Shown here piece after piece: positions 32,163 to 41,446 of a stretch of 64,000 nucleotides of DNA. Position numbers and translations under genes: made by a program. Below the pieces are notes generated by a model, which saw only the letters and a list, made by a program, of their open reading frames with translations, was not told the DNA's origin and made no database searches. Source of the stretch: an uncultured Latescibacterota bacterium (GTDB lineage: Bacteria > Latescibacterota > UBA2968). The stretch covers positions 2,031,339 through 2,095,338 of the forward strand of contig OX638329.1 of assembly GCA_951812755.1 (NCBI GenBank). Reading direction: 5' to 3'. Every line of letters starts with the position of its first letter. The first letter of the stretch is position 1.

Positions 32163-33386
32163 TCAAATGGCACCGTCGCTTCGGAGTTTCTCAATCTCTG
32201 GTATTGAATATCCGAGATACTCGCCCAGAATCGGCTCGTTGTGTTCTCCCAATGAAGGCCCGCGCCGGGGTTCAACCGATTCGCCGCCGACCTCTATGGG
32301 ACTCGCCACCACCCGGACGGCTCCGAATTCCGGATGCGGCAACGCCAGTATCATCTCGTTCTCGGCCACATGCGGGTCGGCAAAGGCCTGCTCAACCGTA
32401 TTCACGGGCGCACAGGGCACCTTGCCCTTGAGCAGCGCCAGCCAATCGGCGGTTGTCTTCTTGCGGAAGAGATCCTTCAGAATCGGAACCAGAATATCCC
32501 GATTCTCCAGGCGATCCGCAAAAGAGCAGAACCGGGAATCTTCCGCCAGTTCCGGCGCCCCCAGAATGCGTACCAGATTTTGAAAGAACTTCTCCTTTGC
32601 GCACATTATCACGAGCCATCCGTCCCTGGTCGGCACCACCTGCGACGGAATCTGTGACGGATGAGAAGAATCGGGCGTCCGATGCGCCTCATACCCTCTG
32701 GTCAGAAACCACGCCGCCACATATCCCAGATTCGCCAGCGCCGTGTCGAACAGATTCACATCTACATCGCACCCCAGACCCGTCTGTCTGGCGCGGAAAA
32801 TCGCGCTGACCATGCCCAGTGACGCCATTGTGCCCGCGCCGAGATCCACGAGGGAAAGCCCTGTTTTCGTCGGTGGACCGTCGGGCGCGCCCGTAAGACT
32901 CATCCATCCGGCATATCCCTGCATCAGATAATCGTATCCCGGTTCGCCCGCTCGAGACCCATGCCGTCCGAACGCGGAAAGCGAGCAACATACAATTGAA
33001 GCCTTGACCGCACTCAGCGCCGGATAGTCCAGACCCAGCCGGGCCGGAAGGTCCCCGCGCAGATTGTTGAACACCCCATCCGAAATCCCCACCAGCCGAT
33101 GCAACACCTCCCTCCCTCCCGGATGCTGCAAATTCAGCGTCATACTCTTCTTATTCCGGTTGAAACTCTGGAAATACACGCTATCCTGTTCAGCGGTATA
33201 GGGAGGCACGTAACGCGCGACATCGCCACCTGTCTCGGGATTCTCGACTTTGATGATCTCCGCCCCAAGGTCCGCCAACATCATCGTTGCCCACGGCCCC
33301 GCCCCGAACTGCTCCACCGAGACAATCCTTATTCCATTCAGGGGCGGATGTTGGTTTTGATCGTGCAAGTTAACCCTCTTCCTCAA
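32163..33386 (-). CDS. CaiB/BaiF family CoA-transferase
   Basis: A 407-residue class III CoA-transferase: NGIRIVSVEQFGAGPWATMMLADLGAEIIKVE at the N-terminus, NRNKKSMTLNL, and the catalytic Asp152 in PGYDYLMQGYAG. It would form an acyl-CoA from a dicarboxylic acid using another CoA donor. It starts with TTG at 33384-33386, overlapping the stop of the upstream lyase gene by 17 nt, so the start is uncertain. It is the third gene of a MaoC-lyase-CaiB operon. Composition is richer in G/C third positions than its neighbours, which hints at transfer. Confidence 0.88.
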   Translation of the reverse strand: MRKRVNLHDQNQHPPLNGIRIVSVEQFGAGPWATMMLADLGAEIIKVENPETGGDVARYVPPYTAEQDSVYFQSFNRNKKSMTLNLQHPGGREVLHRLVGISDGVFNNLRGDLPARLGLDYPALSAVKASIVCCSLSAFGRHGSRAGEPGYDYLMQGYAGWMSLTGAPDGPPTKTGLSLVDLGAGTMASLGMVSAIFRARQTGLGCDVDVNLFDTALANLGYVAAWFLTRGYEAHRTPDSSHPSQIPSQVVPTRDGWLVIMCAKEKFFQNLVRILGAPELAEDSRFCSFADRLENRDILVPILKDLFRKKTTADWLALLKGKVPCAPVNTVEQAFADPHVAENEMILALPHPEFGAVRVVASPIEVGGESVEPRRGPSLGEHNEPILGEYLGYSIPEIEKLRSDGAI

Positions 33387-34227
33387 AGCGATCCAGGATC
33401 CATCGAGCCCGTTCCAGAATCGGCCTATCTACCATCTGACCATCCACGGTCGCCGGGCCTTCGTCCGCCCGCCGCTCAAAAGCCTCAACAATTCGCCGGG
33501 CCCACCTCTCCTCGACCTCCGTGGGACTGAAAATTTCATTCACCGCCCCAACCTGACCCGGATGGATCACGGCCTTTCCAGCAAACCCCAGATCCCTGGC
33601 CCGCCGCGCCTCCACGGCCAGTCCGTCAGGATCGCTGATGTCCGTAAATACCTTGTCTATAGCCCGAATTTGTCCGCTTGCCGCAGCCACCGCCAGTGCC
33701 GATCGGGCGTAGTTGACCAATCCCTGTCCCGGGTGCGAAAAGAGGCCCAGATCCAGCGCGAAATCCTCCGCACCGAACATGAGCCCCACCAGCCTGGGTG
33801 TAACGGATGCGATCGCAGGAGCCTGAACCAGACCCCGGGCGCTCTCAATGATTGCCAGAAGCCTGACGCCTCCGGATGAAATACCCGCTCTGGTCTCGTG
33901 CCGGTCCAGCCATCGGCACATCTGAAGCACATCCTCCGGTCCCTGCACTTTGGGCAACACGAGTCCCTGCAACCCCGCACGCGCGATCGCCTGCAGATCG
34001 GCGTCCAATTCGGAGGAACCGGCATCGTGAACCCTAACGAATCGCGTTGGGCCGCCACGCACGCCATCCAGCGCGGCAGCGACACGACTGCGCGCAACAT
34101 CCTTCTCAGCCTCCGGGACGCCGTCCTCCAGATCGAATATCAGCACATCCGCCGGCAGGCCCAGGGCCTTGTCGATCATCGGCTGCCGGTGCCCCGGCAC
34201 AAAAAGCCAGGACCGCATCGACTTCAC
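33370..34227 (-). CDS. HpcH/HpaI-CitE family acyl-CoA lyase (citramalyl/malyl-CoA type)
   Basis: A 285-residue CitE-like lyase: RSWLFVPGHRQPMIDKA, the Mg-binding IFDLEDGVPEAEK, LPKVQGPED, Glu in LAIIESARGL and Asp in FGAEDFALDLG. Relatives cleave citramalyl-CoA to pyruvate and acetyl-CoA, or malyl-CoA to glyoxylate and acetyl-CoA. It starts with GTG at 34227, giving a GTGA overlap with the MaoC stop; an ATG at 34218 is the alternative. Coupled genes on both sides strongly suggest one pathway. Confidence 0.9.
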   Translation of the reverse strand: MKSMRSWLFVPGHRQPMIDKALGLPADVLIFDLEDGVPEAEKDVARSRVAAALDGVRGGPTRFVRVHDAGSSELDADLQAIARAGLQGLVLPKVQGPEDVLQMCRWLDRHETRAGISSGGVRLLAIIESARGLVQAPAIASVTPRLVGLMFGAEDFALDLGLFSHPGQGLVNYARSALAVAAASGQIRAIDKVFTDISDPDGLAVEARRARDLGFAGKAVIHPGQVGAVNEIFSPTEVEERWARRIVEAFERRADEGPATVDGQMVDRPILERARWILDRFEEEG

Positions 34228-34754
34228 CCGTCTTTCTCCTCGTGAATTTCGGGAAAGGCATTCTCCGACGGCGCGTGCGCCCTCTTATAGACCATCACGC
34301 TGCGAGTCAGATCTATGACGACGCGGCCATTCTGATTCACTCCCCGCGTGCGCACCTTCACAATACCCGCTTCCGGGTAAGACTTCGACTCCCGCCTGGC
34401 GAGCACCTCCGTCTCGCAATAGAGCGTATCTCCCACAAATACCGGGTTCGGAAGCCGGACCTCGCTCCAACCCAGATTCGCCATCGCCTTCTCACTCACG
34501 TCCGGGACACTCATTCCCACGACCAGCGCGAGCGTAAACGTGCTGTTCACCAGGATCTTTCCCCACCGCGTCCGGCGGGCGTACTCCTCGTCAAAGTGAA
34601 GCGGATTGGTATTTAGGGTCAGGTGCGTGAACAGCTGGTTGTCAGCCGTCGTCACCGTCCGCCCGAACCGGCTCCGGTAAATTTCGCCCACCTCGAAATC
34701 CTCATAGCATCTCCCGGTCCAGCCCGGTATCACTTTCTTTTTTATTTTCTCCAT
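34224..34754 (-). CDS. MaoC-like (hot-dog) hydratase, operon leader
   Basis: A 176-residue hot-dog fold protein: CYEDFEVGEIYRSRFGRTV, then FTHLTLNTNPLHFDEEYARRT, the hydratase-2 region. The usual GDxNPxH reads LNTNPLH, so Asn48 replaces the catalytic Asp while His53 is kept. In this operon it would be the itaconyl-CoA or mesaconyl-C4-CoA hydratase that makes citramalyl-CoA for the lyase. It starts with ATG 34754. No obvious promoter could be set. The Asp-to-Asn change makes the exact reaction less certain. Confidence 0.8.
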   Translation of the reverse strand: MEKIKKKVIPGWTGRCYEDFEVGEIYRSRFGRTVTTADNQLFTHLTLNTNPLHFDEEYARRTRWGKILVNSTFTLALVVGMSVPDVSEKAMANLGWSEVRLPNPVFVGDTLYCETEVLARRESKSYPEAGIVKVRTRGVNQNGRVVIDLTRSVMVYKRAHAPSENAFPEIHEEKDG

Positions 34755-34824
34755 ACCAGACCCCTTTGCCCCAATATAATTCTCTGCAATCCGGTGTCCA
34801 CCGCTTTATCGCCCTCTCTACTCA

Positions 34825-35244
34825 TCACTCGTTCGTCCCTCGGCGCATTTCAAAAATACGCACGACAATGTACATACCGAGTGAAACAATAAAGAAAACG
34901 AGCAACATCCACGCGATAGATTGCAGGGACTCGATAATCGTGCGATATATCTCGAGCACCCAGCGTTCAGTAGTCAGTTCAAAAGGAGGAATATCGCGGG
35001 ATTCACCTGCGGAATCGAAATGCTCCTGCGGCAAAATATAACGCTCCAGCGAACGAACGCGCACACCGCCAGAAATACCCACCACAAAAATCGCAAACTT
35101 CATATAGCGCACCCACGCACCTGCTATCGCATCGTCAATAAGCCGGTGAAGAATACTATTGATCGCGCTGCTAAACGCACGCACGGCAATAAAAGACACA
35201 AGAGCGGCGACTACGAGGGTAATGATGAGAAGTGTGAAGAACAT
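34825..35244 (-). CDS. Two-helix membrane protein of unknown function
   Basis: A 139-residue protein with membrane segments at 1-25 (FFTLLIITLVVAALVSFIAV) and about 110-130 (SLQSIAWMLLVFFIVSLGMYIV) and a soluble middle with no recognisable domain. It starts with ATG 35244 after GGAGGTTCTCCT. There is no clear partner; the genes on either side are a MaoC hydratase and an FtsX-type permease. Confidence 0.6.
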   Translation of the reverse strand: MFFTLLIITLVVAALVSFIAVRAFSSAINSILHRLIDDAIAGAWVRYMKFAIFVVGISGGVRVRSLERYILPQEHFDSAGESRDIPPFELTTERWVLEIYRTIIESLQSIAWMLLVFFIVSLGMYIVVRIFEMRRGTNE

Positions 35245-35281
35245 AGGAGAACCTCCAAAGTAACGATGACAACCAAAACCA

Positions 35282-35350
35282 CTGGATCGCGGCTAACACC
35301 ATGCCGCGATGACGGCACTTCGCCTATGAATTGGCCTGGGGATGGTTTAC
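35282..35350. repeat. Dispersed repeat modules in a gap
   Basis: 35282-35315 is the palindromic CTGGATCGCGGCTAACACC / ATGCCGCGATGACGG module. 35325-35350 is a partial ATGAATTGGCCTGGGGATGG copy of the ACAACTGGCC family. Confidence 0.6.
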
Positions 35351-35392
35351 AACGGAGCCTATCCCAGACCCGTTCAAAGGTCAGTTGCACAC

Positions 35393-37885
35393 CTACTCAT
35401 GCCTCAGAGTTTCCACGGGATTGGTATGCGCAACCCTGAACGCCTGCGTACCAACGGTCAAAAGTGCGATTAAAAGTGCCAGCAAGCCCGAAAACACAAA
35501 AGGCCATAAACTGAAAGATGTGCGATACGCAAAATTTTGCAAATAAGTATCTGTCAAATAATACGCAACGGGCCAGGCGATGAGATTGGCGACAAGCACC
35601 AGCTTCAAAAACGCTATTGACAACAACAAAACAACACTTGAAACAGACGCACCGAGCACCTTGCGAATGCCAATCTCGCGCCTGCGGCGTTCAGCCGTAA
35701 AAGCCGCCAAACCGAACAACCCCAAACAAGCCAGCAAAATAGCCAGCCCGGCAAAAGCGGTAACAGCCTGCCCCAAATCTCTTTCCGCCCGATAAATCGC
35801 ATCGAGTTCCTCATCCAAAAATGTAAACTCAAAAGGCTTATCGGCTGCCATAAATGTATCCCAGGTCTCTTCGAGAAAAGGTCGAACCTCTAAAAAATCG
35901 CGCACGCGCACTGCCAGATAATCGTAAAACCACTGGCGATAAGCAAAAACCGCTGGCCCAATCGGTTGTCGAAGAGATGCGTAGTGAAAATCTGAAACCA
36001 CGCCAATCACAGTACCTTTGGCATCATCTTCTGAACGCGCCCGTCCAAAACGCCGCCCCACGGCATCCTGCACCGTCCAGCCAAGCGCGCGCACAGCAGA
36101 CTCATTGAGAATATACGCATGCGTGCGGTCGCGCTCAACCTCGGGCGAAAACGTGCGACCAGACAGAATAGACACACCAAGTGTCCCAAAAAAATCTTCA
36201 TCCGCCTCCTGCACCGGCATCCGCCACTCCGTATGCTCCTGACCTTCCGGCTTGACAATCCGCACAAAACCACCGCCATCGCGTCCGGGCAAAAAGCGAA
36301 ACGCAGACACCGAAACAACATTGGAATGTTCCAAAAACGCCTGCTTCACAGTATTGTACTGTGCCACGAGCCAGGGATCATTATTGGTCTTGAGCCGCCG
36401 ATCCAGCTTAAAAATAGGCAACAAAACGAGATGCTCTTTATCAAAACCCAGATCCTTGTGCTGAATATAGTCCAATTGCCGATAAATAACATCCGTAACA
36501 ATCATAAGCAAAATGGCAATAGCAAATTGCGCCACAACCAGAACCTGCCGCAGGCGCGCACCCTGCAAATGCGCCGCGCCCTTGAGCACATCAGCCGGAC
36601 GAAACCCCGAAAAATAAAGCGCGGGATACACCCCCGCCATCAAACCCACGAACACGGCAAGCGCGACGAGACCCGGCAAGAGCACGAACAGTATAGACGT
36701 GTCCAAAGCGTAATGCGCGTCTGTACGTGCGCTGATTTCTGACAACGCGACGCGCGCAATGTGCGCGTCAAGCGCGTAATGTGCGTCTGTGCGTGCGCTG
36801 ATCTCCAACAGCGCGACATGTGCTATGGGAATCGCGATAATCAGCGCGAAAAGCGCGAGCAAAACCGTCTCGCACAAAAACTGTTGAATCAACTGACCGC
36901 GCCGCGCGCCAACCACCTTCCGCATCCCCACCTCGCGCGCGCGATACATCGAACGCGCCGTGGCGAGATTGACAAAATTGATCGCCGCAATCGCCAGAAC
37001 CAGCACCGCAATCGCAGCAAAAAGATAAAGAGCGTGGACATTGCCACCCGAAGCCAAATTGTAATCCTGCACCCCGTATAAATGCAACCGCGCAAGAGGC
37101 TGCAAGCGATACGAAAGAATGCGGCGCACATCTGCGCCCATGTGCCGTTCAATAACACCCGACAACTTTGCTTCGAATTCATCCGCATCTACCCCATCGC
37201 GCAAACGCACAAAAGTCTCAATACCCGCCTGTTGCACCCGCCCCTGCCACAGCGTCCAATCAAAAATAGCCTCCTGTGTCCGTCCATTGGTAAAATGCAA
37301 CAAATCAAACTGAAGGGACGAAGACCTCGGAGGCGTCTGCAAAACAGCGGCAACCGTATAATCGCCGCCGTAATACCGCTCGCGAATCGTAATAATCTTG
37401 CCTATGGGATCGGCCTTGCCAAACAACTTCTCCGCCGCTGATTGCGTAATCGCAATGCAATACGGCTGTTCAAGCACGCTGGCATCGCCAATAGCAAAAG
37501 GAAAGTGAAACAACTCAAAAAACCGGTCATCAACCTGCCCTTGCACCAGCGTAAGCTCTCGATCCTCAAAACGCACCACAACCGGATAAATGCGATTTTT
37601 AGACGCCAACTCAACCTCGGGCATCTCCGCTTCAATCGCGCGAGCAAGCGCCCCCGAAGTCAGCCACCGCACTTGCACCTGCTCATTGCTCACCCGCTCC
37701 CGCAAAACCCGATAAATGCGATGCCCATCCGGATGAAAGCGGTCATAGCTCATCTCGTAATGAATAATCACAATCGCCATCACACAACACGACAGCCCCA
37801 CAATAAGACTGAGCAAATTGATCAGCGTATCGCGCTTGTGCGACCACAGGTTGCGGCATGTGATGGTGAAATAGTTGGAGAACAT
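35393..37885 (-). CDS. MacB/FtsX-type ABC transporter permease
   Basis: An 830-residue permease. An N-terminal helix (about 20-42, TLINLLSLIVGLSCCVMAIVI) is followed by a large periplasmic MacB_PCD domain. FtsX membrane domains lie near 290-430 (RAREVGMRKVVGARRGQLIQQF) and 690-825 (ERRRREIGIRKVLGASV), with a second periplasmic domain between. The matching ATPase is not in the window. Family members move lipids, toxins or signals across the envelope. Residues about 350-393 hold a 22-residue tandem duplication (LLEISARTDAHYALD, LSEISARTDAHYALD) where related permeases have one copy. Confidence 0.88.
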   Translation of the reverse strand: MFSNYFTITCRNLWSHKRDTLINLLSLIVGLSCCVMAIVIIHYEMSYDRFHPDGHRIYRVLRERVSNEQVQVRWLTSGALARAIEAEMPEVELASKNRIYPVVVRFEDRELTLVQGQVDDRFFELFHFPFAIGDASVLEQPYCIAITQSAAEKLFGKADPIGKIITIRERYYGGDYTVAAVLQTPPRSSSLQFDLLHFTNGRTQEAIFDWTLWQGRVQQAGIETFVRLRDGVDADEFEAKLSGVIERHMGADVRRILSYRLQPLARLHLYGVQDYNLASGGNVHALYLFAAIAVLVLAIAAINFVNLATARSMYRAREVGMRKVVGARRGQLIQQFLCETVLLALFALIIAIPIAHVALLEISARTDAHYALDAHIARVALSEISARTDAHYALDTSILFVLLPGLVALAVFVGLMAGVYPALYFSGFRPADVLKGAAHLQGARLRQVLVVAQFAIAILLMIVTDVIYRQLDYIQHKDLGFDKEHLVLLPIFKLDRRLKTNNDPWLVAQYNTVKQAFLEHSNVVSVSAFRFLPGRDGGGFVRIVKPEGQEHTEWRMPVQEADEDFFGTLGVSILSGRTFSPEVERDRTHAYILNESAVRALGWTVQDAVGRRFGRARSEDDAKGTVIGVVSDFHYASLRQPIGPAVFAYRQWFYDYLAVRVRDFLEVRPFLEETWDTFMAADKPFEFTFLDEELDAIYRAERDLGQAVTAFAGLAILLACLGLFGLAAFTAERRRREIGIRKVLGASVSSVVLLLSIAFLKLVLVANLIAWPVAYYLTDTYLQNFAYRTSFSLWPFVFSGLLALLIALLTVGTQAFRVAHTNPVETLRHE
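36708..36830 (-). repeat. 66-bp-period tandem duplication inside permease gene
   Basis: GCGTAATGCGCGTCTGTACG from 36708 recurs as GCGTAATGTGCGTCTGTGCG from 36774, with about six differences in the first 46 bases. It encodes the duplicated ISARTDAHYALD segment. Confidence 0.8.
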
Positions 37886-38063
37886 AAAAAGTCAGAATCA
37901 GGATGGCCAGGATGATCAGGATAAAACCCAACCCACAGCTCTAAAATGCAACCACCGATGAACACAGAGGGTCAAAATTCATTGCGTCAACACCTCCTCG
38001 CTGAGCTAAGGCAGGTGCCTTTTATCCGTGTTTATCTGCGTCCATCTGCGGATACTTTTGATT
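37886..38063. repeat. Intergenic region made of dispersed repeat fragments
   Basis: Contains AATCAGGATGGCCAGGATGA, CACCGATGAACACAGAGG and TTTATCTGCGTCCATCTGCG, stock phrases that recur at 50404-50445, 57030-57065 and 40078. No gene is seen. Confidence 0.5.
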
Positions 38064-39998
38064 CTAAATAAACACATAATCCCCAGGATCGGGCACCCGT
38101 GTTTGCTTCCAGAACTCGTGCATAGAAAACGGCCAATTCTGCGTCACTCGCCCGGCCTCATTCTTGTACCAACTCCGAACATTTGGCGCGCCCCAGGCCA
38201 TCTCCAGATTACCCGCATCAATGCGTTCATTATACCGATCGTGAACATCCCGTTTGCAATCCATCGCAGCGCGTCCCATCTCAATCAGCAACTTGATACA
38301 CCCCAGGATATATCTCATCTCGCACTCGGAAAAAAAGATAATACTCCCATTCACAACAATATTGGTATTGGGCCCATACATACAAAAAAAATTGGGAAAT
38401 CCCGGAATAGAAACACCTTTATACGCGCGCGGATCGCCATCCCAATGCGCCTGTAAATCCCTGCGCCCAACCCCCTCAAACGTCATCGGCCACAACATCC
38501 GACTCGGCTGAAACCCCGTGCCGTAAATCAGCACATCAAAATCATAGCCCTCACCCGATCGCGTCGCCAGACCAGACTCTGTAATCCTCTCAATCGGATC
38601 CGTAATAAGATGCACATTCTCCCGCTTCAGAGTATGCAACCACAAGCCATTATCCCACAACATGCGCTTGCCAGCCGGTGGAAAATCCGGAATACACTTC
38701 TGCATCAACTCGGGATCGTCGCCCAGCACCGACTCGATATACTCTATAATCCGCTGGCGCACCTTGTCATTCGCCTTGCTAACCGCGCGTTCCTGATGCG
38801 GCCATGCCGGATCCTTTTTTGCCGCGCCGAGCATCCCCTCTGCCGAACGCCAGAACATAAACAGCCGAAACCACTTGGCGTAAAACGGCACATGATTCAA
38901 AAGATAGTGCTGTCCCTCTGGCACATCCGCGTGATAATGCGGATTGGGCTGAATCCAGGGTGGCGTGCGCTGAAACACAAAAACATCGCGCGCCTGTTTT
39001 GCAATCTCCGGCACAAACTGAAATGCACTCGCACCCGTACCAATAACCCCAACGCGCTTATCCGTCAAATCGCACGCCCGCGGCCATCGCGCAGAATGAA
39101 AAGCAATCCCCCGGAAGCACTCGCGCCCCGCAATATCCGGCAACTTTGGGCGATTGAGTTGCCCCACAGCACTGATAATGGCATTCGCCTCAATCGTCCG
39201 CCGCACCCCCTCTTTATCCTGCACCTCAACTTTCCAAACCTTACCCTCTTCATCAAAACGACCACACACAACCTCTGTCTGAAACCGAATATGCTCGCGC
39301 AGGCGAAAATCCTCTGCAAACTGCCTGAAATAATCGAGAAGCACCTGCTGCGTGGAAAAATACTGCGGCCAATTCCTGGGCACGAAAGAATAGGAATACG
39401 AGTGATTCGGACTATCAACGCGGCATCCGGGATACGTATTCTCCAGCCATGTCCCCCCCACATCGGCATTCTTTTCCACCACAATAAACGAAATCCCCGC
39501 CTCTTGAAGCCGATGCGCCGCCAGCAACCCGGACATCCCCGCCCCAATAATCAAAACCCGAAAATCCCGCTTCTTATCCCCGGGCAACGCATCCATACCC
39601 GAAGGCACAAACGGATCTTCGCCATTCAAGGACAACTCCCCCTCCAAAAACGCCCCGTAATCTTCGGGAATCTCCTCCCCAATCATAAAATTCATCATCT
39701 CCCAAACCCGCGCTCGGCTCGGTGCAGGAGGCAGAGTACAACCGCGATCTCGATAGGCCTTCAACACCTCAAAAGCGATCTTCCGAACAACCGCCTGTTG
39801 CTCCTCTGTTACACCCGCCTGCGGATCTGCCAGATTCCGCGCCCGTGGACGAACCTCCCCCCGCACAATGCCCATATCCCCGGTCAAATGCACCAGAGAA
39901 ACCATCAGCGCGGGAATATTCGCATCTTCCAACGCCGCCCTGATCGTCTCGTCATCCTCGACAATCGGTCCCCATGTATCAAACGCATTATCTGACAT
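38064..39998 (-). CDS. Flavin-containing Baeyer-Villiger-type monooxygenase
   Basis: A 644-residue enzyme. After an N-terminal extension (about 140 residues, as in HapE-like 4-hydroxyacetophenone monooxygenases), GAGMSG starts the FAD Rossmann fold. The Baeyer-Villiger fingerprint FxGxxxHxxxWP is exact (FRGIAFHSARWP), and GTGASAFQ is the NADPH fold. GSRVD-like TYPGCRVDSPNHSYS also fits. It oxidises ketones to esters with O2 and NADPH. It starts with ATG 39998 and stands alone between an MFS gene and a repeat-filled gap. The substrate is unknown. Confidence 0.9.
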   Translation of the reverse strand: MSDNAFDTWGPIVEDDETIRAALEDANIPALMVSLVHLTGDMGIVRGEVRPRARNLADPQAGVTEEQQAVVRKIAFEVLKAYRDRGCTLPPAPSRARVWEMMNFMIGEEIPEDYGAFLEGELSLNGEDPFVPSGMDALPGDKKRDFRVLIIGAGMSGLLAAHRLQEAGISFIVVEKNADVGGTWLENTYPGCRVDSPNHSYSYSFVPRNWPQYFSTQQVLLDYFRQFAEDFRLREHIRFQTEVVCGRFDEEGKVWKVEVQDKEGVRRTIEANAIISAVGQLNRPKLPDIAGRECFRGIAFHSARWPRACDLTDKRVGVIGTGASAFQFVPEIAKQARDVFVFQRTPPWIQPNPHYHADVPEGQHYLLNHVPFYAKWFRLFMFWRSAEGMLGAAKKDPAWPHQERAVSKANDKVRQRIIEYIESVLGDDPELMQKCIPDFPPAGKRMLWDNGLWLHTLKRENVHLITDPIERITESGLATRSGEGYDFDVLIYGTGFQPSRMLWPMTFEGVGRRDLQAHWDGDPRAYKGVSIPGFPNFFCMYGPNTNIVVNGSIIFFSECEMRYILGCIKLLIEMGRAAMDCKRDVHDRYNERIDAGNLEMAWGAPNVRSWYKNEAGRVTQNWPFSMHEFWKQTRVPDPGDYVFI

Positions 39999-40011
39999 CG
40001 GACGTCTCCGT

Positions 40012-40070
40012 CGGGCGGGTTGAGAAACCCGCCCCTACAATTGGTTGGGTTGGGGAACCTGTCCCTACGC
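40012..40070. repeat. CGGGTTGAGAAACCCGCCCCTAC repeat
   Basis: Small hairpin GCGGGTTGAGAAACCCGC followed by CCCTACA and CCTGTCCCTAC, partial copies of the 20477-20564 family. Confidence 0.5.
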
Positions 40071-40099
40071 CATCGCGTTTCATCTGCGTTCTTATGTGG

Positions 40100-41290
40100 T
40101 CACGAAACAGGTTGCGCGGCCACCCCATCCGGCATCTCTTCTCGTTCCCGCTCAAGCTGCCCCTCGGGATCGACCCATTGACTCACAATCAGCGAAATCA
40201 GCGCCAGAACAGCACCGCTAAAGAAAATCACCTGATATCCAAAATAGTGCCATGCGAAACCGCCCAAAAGCGGTGCCGCAACAGAAGCCACATGATTCAT
40301 CGTCACGCCCATCGCAAGCGACGGCTTGAGATCCGACTCGGGCGCGATCTTGTGCAAATACGTCGTCAGCGCAATCCCGCCAAAAAAGATGATATTATCA
40401 ACACAATACAAAACGTATAGCGTGGGGCGATGCGTCACCACCGCATATCCGACAAACACAAAGGTCAACCCAATATAACTGAGTGACAGCATCTTCCGCT
40501 CGCCGTACTGATCCACCAACTTGCCCATCGTTGGCGCAGTCAGCGTAATCAACGTCTGATTCATCAGCACCAGAATCATCGTCGTATGCACGGGCATCCC
40601 GTGTATCTTCACCAGAGCAAAAATCGCAAACGTAATAAACATCTGCTTCCGCATACCCTGCAGAAAATTCAGCGCATAATACAGACCATACCGCCGCTTA
40701 AAAACAAAACCCCTCTCGTCGGGTGGCCGCCTGCGAGACGCAAACAAAATGGCAAAACCACCGCCCACAGTTGCGGCACCCGCCATAACAAATAAACCGT
40801 TATACCCGACAAAATCGTAAGCCAATTTACAAATTAGAATAGACAACAACCACGCCACACTATTCACACTGCGCAACTGCCCCAACCACTTCCCCTTCTT
40901 ACCCCCTGGCGAAAAAAGCAAAGCCATCGACTGTTCCATCGGGATCCAGCAGTGAAACCCCACACCCCACACAAACGAATACACCGCCAGCATAAAAACC
41001 GAATCAACCTGCGCATAAGCCATAATGCCCAGGCCCATAACCATCAGAGAAATCGCAGCCACTACAGGAGGTGCGAACCGCACCATCAGCGCGACAAAAA
41101 ACGCATTCATAAAACCCGACACCTCGCGCAGGGCTTCCACATATCCCAATTCGTGCGCTCCGATATTCAGGCGATCAACAACAAAATTGTTGTAAAGCGT
41201 CAACTGCACGCCAAAAAAAATCCCCTGCGAAGCAACCGCAAGCGCGAGCAAACGAAAGTCCCGATTCCACTCAGAAATTGGATTATTCAA
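40100..41290 (-). CDS. MFS transporter
   Basis: A 396-residue, roughly 12-helix major facilitator protein. Segments such as LALAVASQGIFFGVQLTLYN, FMNAFFVALMVRFAPPVVA and GKLVDQYGERKML (motif A-like loop in the second half) support this. I start at the TTG at 41290 because AAAGGAG lies seven bases upstream. The longer frame to 41386 begins with unrelated repeat-derived sequence. The substrate cannot be told. It lies 100 bp from the monooxygenase gene in the same direction, so a shared pathway is possible. Confidence 0.82.
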   Translation of the reverse strand: MNNPISEWNRDFRLLALAVASQGIFFGVQLTLYNNFVVDRLNIGAHELGYVEALREVSGFMNAFFVALMVRFAPPVVAAISLMVMGLGIMAYAQVDSVFMLAVYSFVWGVGFHCWIPMEQSMALLFSPGGKKGKWLGQLRSVNSVAWLLSILICKLAYDFVGYNGLFVMAGAATVGGGFAILFASRRRPPDERGFVFKRRYGLYYALNFLQGMRKQMFITFAIFALVKIHGMPVHTTMILVLMNQTLITLTAPTMGKLVDQYGERKMLSLSYIGLTFVFVGYAVVTHRPTLYVLYCVDNIIFFGGIALTTYLHKIAPESDLKPSLAMGVTMNHVASVAAPLLGGFAWHYFGYQVIFFSGAVLALISLIVSQWVDPEGQLEREREEMPDGVAAQPVS

Positions 41291-41308
41291 AAAAACTCCT
41301 TTAAACGG

Positions 41309-41446
41309 TGAGACGTAAAACACAAGACGTGAGACGACCACCCAGCCCCTGCTTTTTATCTGTGTCCATCTGCGAAAAACGCTCAAATGAACTGGCCTGA
41401 GAGGCGGCCAGTTGTACCCCGCTCATTCGCGTTTTTTTCTGCGGAT
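41309..41446 (-). repeat. Composite repeat incl. inverted ACAACTGGCC element
   Basis: 41309-41338 (GGTGAGACGTAAAACACAAG) matches 18050-18090. 41353-41446 is an inverted full copy of the 22111-22206 repeat, ending at the last base of the aldo/keto reductase stop codon. Confidence 0.7.

Noticed and set aside
38610-39995. Long plus-strand open frame opposite the monooxygenase
   Set aside because: It is a shadow of the minus-strand gene, which has all FAD, NADPH and Baeyer-Villiger motifs in order.
22145-41420. GGCC-N8-GGCC in the ACAACTGGCCGCC repeats as SfiI-like sites
   Set aside because: SfiI needs N5 between the halves, and these have N8.
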